The position numbers and the translations under genes are program-made. From NCBI GenBank assembly GCA_002359735.1, contig DENS01000007.1, forward strand, positions 1 to 64,000: a stretch of 64,000 nt of DNA. Reading direction: 5' to 3'. The stretch comes from Micavibrio sp. UBA2638. Its GTDB lineage: Bacteria; Pseudomonadota; Alphaproteobacteria; Micavibrionales; Micavibrionaceae. The notes under the pieces were generated by a model. It was not told where the DNA came from and did not search any database. It saw only the letters and a list, made by a program, of their open reading frames with translations. Below are positions 18,414-26,442 of the stretch, piece after piece; the stretch's first letter is position 1, and the number at the start of each line of letters is the position of its first letter.

Positions 18414-18956
18414 ATGCTGATGCGTGTATTGATTTGTCCCGTTGTTATTGCTTTTTTTGCGCTGGCCCTGCCCATTCAAGCGCGGGCGGAAGTGTCGATA
18501 GCCGTCGTTGATGTGCAAAAACTTTTGACAGAGAGTAAAGCGGCCTTAAGCATTCAGAAGCAGGTTCAAACCGAGCGCGAAAAACTGCAGAGTGAATTTG
18601 CAGGGTATGAGCAAAAATTACGCGATAGCGAAAAAAAATTAGTGCAAAAGCGTGCAGAGATGAGCGCCGAAGAGTTTACCAAAAAACGCGAAGAGTTTCA
18701 GGTGCAGTTGCAAAAGACCGGGGGGTTGGTGCAAAAAAAGAAGCGGGCTCTGGAAACGGCTTTGGTAAAAGCCACTGGAAAATTGCGCGGGGAAATTCTA
18801 AAGATTGTTGCACAAAAGGCCGAAGAGAATAATTATGATATTGTTTTAACACGTCAGAATATCGTGCTGGTTGCGCGTACATTTGATATCTCGGAAGATG
18901 TAATGGCCACAATTAATGCACAGATAACAAGCATTCCGCTTAATATTGAAGAATAA
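18414..18956 (+). CDS. skp: OmpH/Skp family periplasmic chaperone
   Basis: A 180-residue exported protein matching the Skp/OmpH family: signal peptide to about residue 24 (ARA), a short beta segment (VSIAVVDVQKLL), then a long charged coiled coil forming the tentacles, then a C-terminal beta segment (YDIVLTRQNIVLVA). The start ATG 18414 has AAAGAG 7 bases upstream; an in-frame TTG at 18408 is a weaker choice. It would carry unfolded outer-membrane proteins to BamA, whose gene is 41 bases upstream. Confidence 0.92.
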   Translation: MLMRVLICPVVIAFFALALPIQARAEVSIAVVDVQKLLTESKAALSIQKQVQTEREKLQSEFAGYEQKLRDSEKKLVQKRAEMSAEEFTKKREEFQVQLQKTGGLVQKKKRALETALVKATGKLRGEILKIVAQKAEENNYDIVLTRQNIVLVARTFDISEDVMATINAQITSIPLNIEE

Positions 18957-18967
18957 ATGACACGACG

Positions 18968-19984
18968 ATGGCTGATCCCAAATTTTTTAAAAAGGCAGGG
19001 ACATTTACTCTGCAACAATTATCGGATATCACAGGTTCAGAATTGGTGAACGGGGATGGCGGGACCTTAATCCATGATGTGGCATCCTTGGATCAGGCGG
19101 GGCAAGATCACATCAGTTTTTTTGAAAACGTAAAATACCGTAAAGATTTTAGCCACACCAAGGCCGGTGCTTGTTTTGTCTCTGCCAAGATGGCCCATCA
19201 TGCACCGGATAATTTGCCCTTACTGGTTTCCGCGGCGCCGTATAAAGCGTATGCCCGGGCCGCGCAAGCCTTCTATCCACAAGAAAGACCCGCTGCCGGC
19301 ATATCCGAATTGGCCCATATTGATCCGAGTGCAACCATTGGGGATGATGCGGTTATTGAGCCCGGCGCAGTTATTAAATCCGGTGTGAAACTGGGGCGGG
19401 GGTGCTGGATTGAAGCATGCAGCGTCATTGGTGAAAACGTTGAGCTGGGCGAAAATTGCCGGATTGGATCTCATGCAACGATTTCCCACGCATATATAGG
19501 AAATAATGTGCGTCTATATCCCGGGGTGCGCATCGGGCAAGATGGCTTTGGTTTTGCGATTGACCCGTCCGGGCACGTAAAGGTACCCCAATTGGGGCGT
19601 GTGATTATACAGGATCATTGCGAGATCGGGGCCAATACAACGATTGACCGTGGCGCAGGCCCGGATACTCTTATTGGTCAAGGCACCTGGATTGATAACC
19701 TCGTTCAGATCGGCCACAATGTAAAAATCGGGCGCGGCTGTATAATTGTTTCTCAGGTTGGCATTTCCGGGAGTACTGAGCTAGGGGATTTTGTCGCAAT
19801 GGGCGGACAAAGCGGCTGTGCAGGGCACCTCAGAATAGGTGCAGGCGCGAGAATTGCCGCACAATCGGGTATTATGCGGGATGTACCGCCCGGGGAGGAA
19901 TATATGGGAACGCCAGCCATACCAATTAAACAGTTTATGAGGCAGGTTGCAAAACTCGGGCAACTGGTTAAAAGTAAGAAGTGA
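18968..19984 (+). CDS. lpxD: UDP-3-O-(3-hydroxyacyl)glucosamine N-acyltransferase
   Basis: Third enzyme of lipid A synthesis (338 residues). An N-terminal uridine-binding domain (about 1-100) leads into a left-handed beta-helix of hexapeptide repeats (for example IGDDAVIEPGAVIKSG and LGENCRIGSHATI). The catalytic His region reads GFAIDPSGHVKVPQLG and QIGHNVKIG. The C terminus ends in a short helix. It is first of the lpxD-fabZ-lpxA-lpxI-lpxB run. Confidence 0.96.
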   Translation: MADPKFFKKAGTFTLQQLSDITGSELVNGDGGTLIHDVASLDQAGQDHISFFENVKYRKDFSHTKAGACFVSAKMAHHAPDNLPLLVSAAPYKAYARAAQAFYPQERPAAGISELAHIDPSATIGDDAVIEPGAVIKSGVKLGRGCWIEACSVIGENVELGENCRIGSHATISHAYIGNNVRLYPGVRIGQDGFGFAIDPSGHVKVPQLGRVIIQDHCEIGANTTIDRGAGPDTLIGQGTWIDNLVQIGHNVKIGRGCIIVSQVGISGSTELGDFVAMGGQSGCAGHLRIGAGARIAAQSGIMRDVPPGEEYMGTPAIPIKQFMRQVAKLGQLVKSKK

Positions 19985-20030
19985 AATTTTACCTGGTATA
20001 AATAAGCAATGAGCTGAAGGACCATCGATA

Positions 20031-20492
20031 ATGAGTGATCAAAAAAAGAATGACTTTACAGATATTAAGCAAATAATGCGGATGCTTCCACATCGTTATC
20101 CAATTTTGCTGGTGGACCGGTTGCTTGAATTTGAATCTGGAGTCCGTGCCGTTGGCCTTAAGAATGTGACTATGAATGAACCGCATTTCATGGGGCATTT
20201 TCCCGGAGAACCAGTCATGCCAGGGGTGTTGATTATTGAGGCGATGGCCCAAACAGCCGCCTTGATGGTTGTTAAGACACTGGGGGAAGAGGCGGAAGGA
20301 AAGCTGGTGTATTTTATGACCATTGATGATGCCAAATTTCGCAAACCCGTCACGCCAGGTGACAGTATGTATATTCATGTTGAAAAAGTGCAATCACGCG
20401 GCCCTGTTTGGAAGTTTTCGGGCAAGGCACTCGTTAATGATCAGGTCTGCGCGCAGGCAACTTTTAGTGCCATGATCGCTGATCGCAAATAA
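20031..20492 (+). CDS. fabZ: 3-hydroxyacyl-ACP dehydratase FabZ
   Basis: Hot-dog-fold dehydratase of fatty-acid synthesis (153 residues). The catalytic His is in LPHRYPILLVDR and the catalytic Glu in GVLIIEAMAQTAAL; FPGEPVMPG is the family loop. It competes with LpxA for 3-hydroxyacyl-ACP, and its place between lpxD and lpxA is conserved in Gram-negative bacteria. A short N-terminal extension rich in Lys and Asp is not conserved. Confidence 0.97.
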   Translation: MSDQKKNDFTDIKQIMRMLPHRYPILLVDRLLEFESGVRAVGLKNVTMNEPHFMGHFPGEPVMPGVLIIEAMAQTAALMVVKTLGEEAEGKLVYFMTIDDAKFRKPVTPGDSMYIHVEKVQSRGPVWKFSGKALVNDQVCAQATFSAMIADRK

Positions 20493-20520
20493 GCATCTGG
20501 TAATGTTTGGTAATAAACCT

Positions 20521-20545
20521 TGATTTGCACGCAGGCGTCAAATCA
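20521..20545. repeat. Inverted repeat upstream of lpxA
   Basis: TGATTTG (20521-20527) is matched by CAAATCA (20539-20545) across an 11-base spacer, in the 105-base gap between fabZ and lpxA. The arms are perfect. No T-run follows, so a terminator is unlikely. It could be an operator for a dimeric regulator or a weak RNA hairpin, or chance. Confidence 0.35.
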
Positions 20546-20597
20546 TTACAAGTGAACGGTATAGTCATCTTGTATTCAAATAGAAAATGGATTTTTT

Positions 20598-21395
20598 ATG
20601 TCGCAAAAAATACACCCAACAGCACAGATTGAAGACGGAGCCCAAATAGGCGCGAATGTGTCAATCGGCGCGTTTTGTGTTATTGGGCCGGATGTCACTA
20701 TAGGCGATGGCTGTGAATTAAAGTCGCATGTCGTTGTTGATGGTTACACAACGATTGGCGAGAATTGCACAATTTACCCTTTTGCTTCATTGGGATCTGC
20801 ACCGCAGGATTTAAAATTCGCCGGTGAAAAAACGCAGCTGATTATTGGCAATAATAATCGTATCCGTGAACATGTTACCATGAATCCGGGTACCGTATCA
20901 GGGGCATCGAAAACAATTGTTGGCGATAACGGGTTGTTTATGATGGGCGCACATGTCGCGCATGATTGCGTGGTGGGTAATAATGTAATTTTGGCCAATA
21001 ATGCGACTTTGGCCGGCCATGTGGAGCTTGGTGATTATGTGGTGATAGGCGGGCTTTCGGCGGTTCATCAATTTATTCGTATTGGTTCTTATTCTATTGT
21101 CGGTGGCTGCTCTGGGGTGGATAGTGATGTTATTCCCTATGGCCGCGTTAAAGGCGAACGTGCAAATCTGGTTGGCCTTAATCTGGTCGGTCTGGAACGT
21201 CAGGGGCTTGCCAGAGATGATATTCGCACCCTGCAAAAAGCGTTTAATCAATTATTTGGCGGTGATGGTACCATGGAACAGCGCTTGGATGCCCTGCAAA
21301 AAGATTTTGCGAATGACCAGATTATCGGTAATATAATTGCATTTGCCAAAGCCAAGACAAAGTTTCCCTTATGTCAACCACCCAAAAAGACTTGA
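20598..21395 (+). CDS. lpxA: UDP-N-acetylglucosamine acyltransferase
   Basis: First enzyme of lipid A synthesis, moving a 3-hydroxyacyl chain onto UDP-GlcNAc (265 residues). Left-handed beta-helix repeats fill residues 1-190. The catalytic His lies in MMGAHVAHDCVVGN, and the IREHVTMNPGT and GLNLVGLERQG motifs are typical. The C-terminal helical part is complete. The 3' end overlaps the next gene start by 25 bases. Confidence 0.97.
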   Translation: MSQKIHPTAQIEDGAQIGANVSIGAFCVIGPDVTIGDGCELKSHVVVDGYTTIGENCTIYPFASLGSAPQDLKFAGEKTQLIIGNNNRIREHVTMNPGTVSGASKTIVGDNGLFMMGAHVAHDCVVGNNVILANNATLAGHVELGDYVVIGGLSAVHQFIRIGSYSIVGGCSGVDSDVIPYGRVKGERANLVGLNLVGLERQGLARDDIRTLQKAFNQLFGGDGTMEQRLDALQKDFANDQIIGNIIAFAKAKTKFPLCQPPKKT

Positions 21396-22255
21396 ATGCT
21401 GATAGGTTAGTTAATGGCCCCGATATTAAGAAATTGGGCATAATAGCGGGCGGCGGACAGATTCCCGCGCGCCTGGCAGATTGTTGTGAAAAAAAAGGTA
21501 TAGAGGTCTTCGTTTGCGCTTTTGAGGGGCAAACAGATAAAGCGCTTACCCAAGGCCGTCATCATATCTGGAGCTCTTTGGGCGCGGCCGGTAAGATTAT
21601 TAAAACATTTAAAGACCATAATGTGCATGATCTTGTCTTGATCGGCAGTATTCGCAGGCCATCGCTGGCTGAATTAAAGCCGGATATCAAGACGGCCGAA
21701 TTTTTTGCTCGGATTGGGCTGAAGGCCTTGGGTGATAATGATTTACTGGAATTGCTTAAAGATGAGTTGGGCCGCGAAGGGTTTACAGTGCATGGCGTCC
21801 AATCCTTTATGCAGGATTTATTGGCGCCGTGCGGCGTTTTGGGTAAGCATAAGCCGCCTAAAGCGTTGCAGGACACAATAAAACGCGGTGTTATTGTATC
21901 TCAAGAAATCGGCCGTTTGGATATTGGTCAGTCTGTATTGGTGCAACAGGGGCATGTTATAGCCGTTGAAGCCGCTGAAGGCACAGATGAGATGATCCGC
22001 CGCGCCAAAGCCTATATGCGAAAAGGTGGCGGCGGCGTTCTTGTTAAAACGTGCAAGCCAATGCAACATAAATATCTTGATTTACCGACCATAGGCCCTG
22101 ATACTATTATGGTCGCTGTTGAATGCGGTCTTTCGGGGGTCGTCATAGAGGCCGGGAGCAGCTTGTTGCTAGACCCTGAAATCGTGCGCGACATTGCCGA
22201 TCGGCACAAATTGTTTGTTATAGGAATTGATACTGCGGATTATATGTCATCATGA
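21371..22255 (+). CDS. lpxI: UDP-2,3-diacylglucosamine pyrophosphatase LpxI
   Basis: A 294-residue member of the LpxI (former DUF1009) family, which hydrolyses UDP-2,3-diacylglucosamine to lipid X; it replaces LpxH in alphaproteobacteria. Visible motifs are KLGIIAGGGQIPARLA near the N terminus, then VEAAEGTDEMIRRA and KTCKPMQHKYLDLPTIGPDT, the conserved C-terminal core. The ATG at 21371 overlaps lpxA by 25 bases; the family-conserved part only begins near residue 21, so a later start (TTG 21392) is possible. The stop overlaps lpxB (ATGA). Confidence 0.94.
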   Translation: MSTTQKDLNADRLVNGPDIKKLGIIAGGGQIPARLADCCEKKGIEVFVCAFEGQTDKALTQGRHHIWSSLGAAGKIIKTFKDHNVHDLVLIGSIRRPSLAELKPDIKTAEFFARIGLKALGDNDLLELLKDELGREGFTVHGVQSFMQDLLAPCGVLGKHKPPKALQDTIKRGVIVSQEIGRLDIGQSVLVQQGHVIAVEAAEGTDEMIRRAKAYMRKGGGGVLVKTCKPMQHKYLDLPTIGPDTIMVAVECGLSGVVIEAGSSLLLDPEIVRDIADRHKLFVIGIDTADYMSS

Positions 22256-23433
22256 AATATTTTTTAATTGCGGGGGAGCCGTCCGGGGATATATTAGGCG
22301 CGAAATTGATGCGCTCGTTAAAGGACAAGGATGAAAGCGCCGAGTTTTTCGGTATCGGCGGAGAACAAATGTGCGCTGAAGGCTTGAACAGCTTGCTGCC
22401 AATGCAGGAATTAACTGTCATGGGGATATGGGAAGCTGCGCTGCGCCTGCCACAATTGCTGAAAATTCGTAATGGCATTGTGGAAGAAATTGAGAAAATT
22501 AACCCAGAAGCCTTAATTACAATTGATTTTCCCGATTTTAATTTTTCTATAGCCAAGCGTTTAAAAAAGCGCGGAAAAGTAAAGACCAAGGCCATTCATT
22601 ATGTAGCGCCAACTGTGTGGGCCTGGAGACCGGGCCGGGCCAAAGATGTGGCGCAATATCTTGACGCAATGATGTGTTTATTCCCTTTCGAGCCGGCTTA
22701 TTTTAAAAAGCACAGGCTTCGCGCTGTTTATGTTGGACACCCAATTACGGATGGTGATATTTCCAAAGGAAACCGTGATCGATTTCGCAAGGCGCGCGAT
22801 ATACCTGATGACGCAAAGTTGCTGGGCTTGTATTTCGGTAGCCGTCAAGAGGAGTTGAATAATATTGGCCAGATTATTAAAGATACGGCCATTTATGTAT
22901 CTGAGCAGCTGGACAATATTCATATTGTTGTGCCCACGCTTGATGGTCTTGAATATGATGTGGTGCAGTTACTACAAGGTATTGATATTCCCGCCTATAT
23001 TGACAGTGATTTTGCGAATAAAGCCGATGCAATTGCTGCGACCGATGTCGGGATTGCCGTTTCGGGTACTGTTGCTTTACAACTGGCTTATACAGGGCGG
23101 CCGCATGTCATTGTATACAAAACCCATCCTTTGACATACTGGATTGTACGTTTGCTGGCCAAGGTAAAGCACATTCATTTGGGGAATATTATTCTGGGGA
23201 AGGATGTTGTGCCGGAATTTATTCAAGGACGTTGCCAGGCCGAAAGTATTAGTGATGAAGTCATCAGTCTGTTTGAAGATGCCGATAAAATTGCGCAGCA
23301 AGAGCGCGGGTTCGATGAAATTCGTAAAAAACTAGGCAGTGATCTTGACGAAAAACCATCGGATAAGGCGGCCCGTTATATTATGTCCTTGTTGGCTGGT
23401 AAGTCTGGTGAAAAAAAAGACAAACAAACATAG
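22252..23433 (+). CDS. lpxB: Lipid-A-disaccharide synthase
   Basis: GT19 glycosyltransferase joining lipid X to UDP-diacylglucosamine (393 residues). N-terminal AGEPSGDILGAKLM is the family signature, and HYVAPTVWAWRPGRA and VAVSGTVALQLAY-like motifs follow. It overlaps lpxI by four bases. A basic tail (KSGEKKDKQT) ends the protein, and a hairpin terminator begins one base after the stop. Confidence 0.97.
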   Translation: MKYFLIAGEPSGDILGAKLMRSLKDKDESAEFFGIGGEQMCAEGLNSLLPMQELTVMGIWEAALRLPQLLKIRNGIVEEIEKINPEALITIDFPDFNFSIAKRLKKRGKVKTKAIHYVAPTVWAWRPGRAKDVAQYLDAMMCLFPFEPAYFKKHRLRAVYVGHPITDGDISKGNRDRFRKARDIPDDAKLLGLYFGSRQEELNNIGQIIKDTAIYVSEQLDNIHIVVPTLDGLEYDVVQLLQGIDIPAYIDSDFANKADAIAATDVGIAVSGTVALQLAYTGRPHVIVYKTHPLTYWIVRLLAKVKHIHLGNIILGKDVVPEFIQGRCQAESISDEVISLFEDADKIAQQERGFDEIRKKLGSDLDEKPSDKAARYIMSLLAGKSGEKKDKQT

Positions 23434-23462
23434 AAAAAACCGGCATTTTTCGCCGGTTTTTG
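23434..23462 (+). terminator. Rho-independent terminator after lpxB
   Basis: AAAAACCGGC pairs with GCCGGTTTTT around a seven-base loop, with the T-run directly after the stem on the plus strand and an A-run on the other side. It lies between convergent lpxB and gltA and could stop transcription in both directions. Confidence 0.88.
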
Positions 23463-23484
23463 TTCGTGTTTATCTGTAATAATC

Positions 23485-24789
23485 CTATTTGCGATCTTTC
23501 ATCTCAACGAAATCGCGGGCATCCGGCCCGGTGTATAATTGACGCGGGCGTCCAATGCGCAAGGATGGTTCCTCAATCATTTCTTTCCATTGTGAAACCC
23601 AGCCAACGGTTCTGGCCACAGCAAATAATACAGTAAACATAGACGTCGGGAATCCCATGGCCTTCAGGATGATGCCGGAATAAAAATCTACATTCGGGAA
23701 GAGTTTACGTTCGACGAAATATTCATCCTCCAGCGCAATGCGCTCTAATTCCATGGCCAGTTCCAGTCTTGGATCATCAATACCAAGGTCTTCCAGGACC
23801 TCATCACAGGATTTTTTCAGAACATTGGCGCGCGGATCAAAGTTTTTATAAACGCGGTGCCCGAAGCCCATGAGACGGAATGGGTCGTCTTTGTCTTTTG
23901 CCCGTTCTAAAAATTCAGGGATATTCTTCTTATCACCGATCTGATCCAGCATTTCCAGAACCGCCTGATTGGCGCCGCCATGGCTGGGCCCCCAAAGTGA
24001 GGCAATACCGGCGGCAATACACGCAAATGGATTTGCCTGTGATGAACCGGCCAGACGTACGGTCGATGTGGATGCATTTTGTTCATGATCGGCATGAAGG
24101 ATTAAGATGCGGTCCATAGCGCGGGCCAATACAGGATTAACCTTGTATGGCTCTGGCGGGACGGCAAATGTCATATATAAAAAATTCTCAGAGAATGAGA
24201 GGTCATTCCGCGGGAACATAAAGGGCTGCCCGACGGAATATTTATAGGTCATGGCCGCCAATGTTGGAATTTTTGCAATCAGGCGGTGCGCTGATATTTC
24301 ACGTTGTTCCGGGTCCCATATATCAAGAGAGTCGTGATAAAAGGCCGCCAGTGCACCAACCACACCGCACATGACGGCCATAGGGTGTGCATCGCGGCGA
24401 AACCCGCGGAAGAAATAGTTAACCTGATCATGCACCATTGTGTGGTAGGTGATGTCTTTTGTGAATTTTGCCAATTCCTTTTCTGTTGGCAGGTCGCCAT
24501 ATAATAAAGTGTGTGCGACCTCTAGAAAGGAGCTTTTTTCGGCTAAATCTTCAATTTTATAGCCGCGGTGCTGTAAAATTCCTTTTTCACCGTCAATATA
24601 GGTAATCCGTGATTTACAGCTGCCTGTGGCGGTGAAGCTGGGGTCGAACGTGAAATGGCCCGTTTCGGCATATAGCTTTCTGACGTCAACAACGCTTGGG
24701 CCCTGCGTACCGTCCAATACAGGGAGCTTATAGCTTTCCCCCGTCTGGTCATTTGTTAGCGTGAATGTTTTATCTTGAGAATTGCTCAT
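23485..24789 (-). CDS. gltA: Citrate synthase
   Basis: Condenses oxaloacetate and acetyl-CoA to citrate (434 residues; type II hexameric form by length and the N-terminal beta domain). Catalytic motifs are LWGPSHGGANQAVLEML and MGFGHRVYKNFDPRA. The N-terminal FDPSFTATGSCKSRITYIDG segment is typical. Acetyl-CoA would come from the PDH complex coded at 44268-52593. AAAGGA lies upstream of the ATG at longer than usual spacing. Upstream, about 24847-24864, is an A/T-rich inverted repeat (CATAAT...ATTATG). Confidence 0.96.
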   Translation of the reverse strand: MSNSQDKTFTLTNDQTGESYKLPVLDGTQGPSVVDVRKLYAETGHFTFDPSFTATGSCKSRITYIDGEKGILQHRGYKIEDLAEKSSFLEVAHTLLYGDLPTEKELAKFTKDITYHTMVHDQVNYFFRGFRRDAHPMAVMCGVVGALAAFYHDSLDIWDPEQREISAHRLIAKIPTLAAMTYKYSVGQPFMFPRNDLSFSENFLYMTFAVPPEPYKVNPVLARAMDRILILHADHEQNASTSTVRLAGSSQANPFACIAAGIASLWGPSHGGANQAVLEMLDQIGDKKNIPEFLERAKDKDDPFRLMGFGHRVYKNFDPRANVLKKSCDEVLEDLGIDDPRLELAMELERIALEDEYFVERKLFPNVDFYSGIILKAMGFPTSMFTVLFAVARTVGWVSQWKEMIEEPSLRIGRPRQLYTGPDARDFVEMKDRK

Positions 24790-24897
24790 GTGACTTGTTT
24801 ATCCTTTATGACATAGAAATGATACGCAGCGATGATAATAGGCCCATAATGTTTAAAATATTATGAACTATTACGTTAGAAAGGATGAGCCGAAAAC

Positions 24898-26337
24898 TTA
24901 TCCAGCTTGTTTTATTGTACCATTGTTTTCTATATGTTCAATGGCCGCTTGTAAGCGCATGCAGCATTCATCTTTTCCTAAAATGGCACAAGCCTCAAAA
25001 ATAGAGGGGGACACCGTTGTTCCGGTAATCGCCGCGCGCAAAGGCATGCCGACTTTTCCCATTTTTCCGCCCGCCTCCTGATCGGCCACGGCCTTACATA
25101 TGGCCTTCACGCTTTGGTCGTCAATCTGGTCAGCTGCCTGAAGTTCTTTTTGTAGCGCCAGCAGGACAGGGGTAGCATCAGCATTTAAAAGGGCGCTGGC
25201 TTTTTCGTCATAGGGGAAGGGTACAGTTTTAGCATAAAATACTGACTCGTCCACAAATTGTAACAAGGTTGTTGCGCGCGATTGTAATTCGGCAATGCCT
25301 TGTTTAATCATGGCCAGCGCTTTTGTATCTGGTTCAATGCTATGGCGTTGTTTGTAAAAGGGCAGGGCGCGCTCAATCAACTCATCGGCTTGTGTTTCTT
25401 TGATGTAGTGGGCGTTCAGGCTTTCCAGCTTGTCAAAGTCAAATCGCGCAGCGGCTTTGTTACAGCCCGTCAGGTCAAACCATTGTCTGGCTTGTTCATC
25501 TGAAATGATTTCATCATCGCCGTGGCTCCAGCCTAAACGCAGTAAATAATTACGCAGTGCGGCGGGCAGGTACCCCATGTCGCGGTATTCTTCAACGCTT
25601 GCGGCGCCGTGACGTTTTGACATTTTTGCGCCGTCCGGACCAAGGATTAAGGGGAGATGGGCATAGGTTGGCTTTTGCCAGTTCATCGCATCATAGATGA
25701 TATTCTGGCGAAAGGTGTTGTTCAGATGGTCATCGCCGCGTATGACATGCGTTACGCCCATATCATGATCGTCAACAACAACAGATAGCATATAGGTCGG
25801 GCTTCCGTCTGAACGCAGGATTATAAAATCATCCAGCTGTTCGTTGTTTACCGTGACATCGCCCTGAACCTGATCTTGAACTGTTGTGGCGCCGCTCAGC
25901 GGAGCTTTTATACGGATGACGGGGGAGGCATCGCGCGGTGCGGTTGACGGGTCCGCGTCACGCCAGCGGCGATCGTAAAATGTAGTTTTACCTTCGGATC
26001 TGGCTTTTTCCCGCATGTCCTCCAGTTCTTCCGGTGTGCAATAGCAGTAATAGGCCTTGCCGCTCTCCAGCAATTCTTTTGCGACTTGCGCATGACGCAT
26101 GCGCTGTTCGTGCTGTGAAACGATATTGCCGTCCCAATCCAGACCAAGCCATTCCAGGCCTTTAATCAAATTGTCTACGGCTTCTTCATTGTGGCGCTTG
26201 CGATCTGTGTCCTCAATACGGAACAGCATTTTTCCGCCATGTTTGCGGGCATAGATCCAGTTAAACAAGGCCGTGCGTGCCGTGCCAATATGCATAAAAC
26301 CTGTTGGGGATGGGGGAAATCGTGTCACGACACTCAT
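24898..26337 (-). CDS. gltX: Glutamyl-tRNA synthetase
   Basis: Class Ic synthetase charging tRNA-Glu (479 residues). The HIGH motif is PTGFMHIGTARTALFN near residue 12, and KMSKRHGAASVEEY carries the KMSKS loop. Cysteines of the zinc-like region are present (YYCYCTPEEL). It lies upstream of gltA on the same strand with a 108-base gap, and head-to-head with comEC. The discriminating and non-discriminating forms cannot be told apart here. Confidence 0.95.
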   Translation of the reverse strand: MSVVTRFPPSPTGFMHIGTARTALFNWIYARKHGGKMLFRIEDTDRKRHNEEAVDNLIKGLEWLGLDWDGNIVSQHEQRMRHAQVAKELLESGKAYYCYCTPEELEDMREKARSEGKTTFYDRRWRDADPSTAPRDASPVIRIKAPLSGATTVQDQVQGDVTVNNEQLDDFIILRSDGSPTYMLSVVVDDHDMGVTHVIRGDDHLNNTFRQNIIYDAMNWQKPTYAHLPLILGPDGAKMSKRHGAASVEEYRDMGYLPAALRNYLLRLGWSHGDDEIISDEQARQWFDLTGCNKAAARFDFDKLESLNAHYIKETQADELIERALPFYKQRHSIEPDTKALAMIKQGIAELQSRATTLLQFVDESVFYAKTVPFPYDEKASALLNADATPVLLALQKELQAADQIDDQSVKAICKAVADQEAGGKMGKVGMPLRAAITGTTVSPSIFEACAILGKDECCMRLQAAIEHIENNGTIKQAG

Positions 26338-26442
26338 GATGAAAAACCTATCTTTTGCTGTGCTGTTTGTGCTTTATTCATTTTTAATTTGTAGTATTGA
26401 CACCAATAGAAGAATTTTAGCGGAAATTCAAGTCAGGGCATC

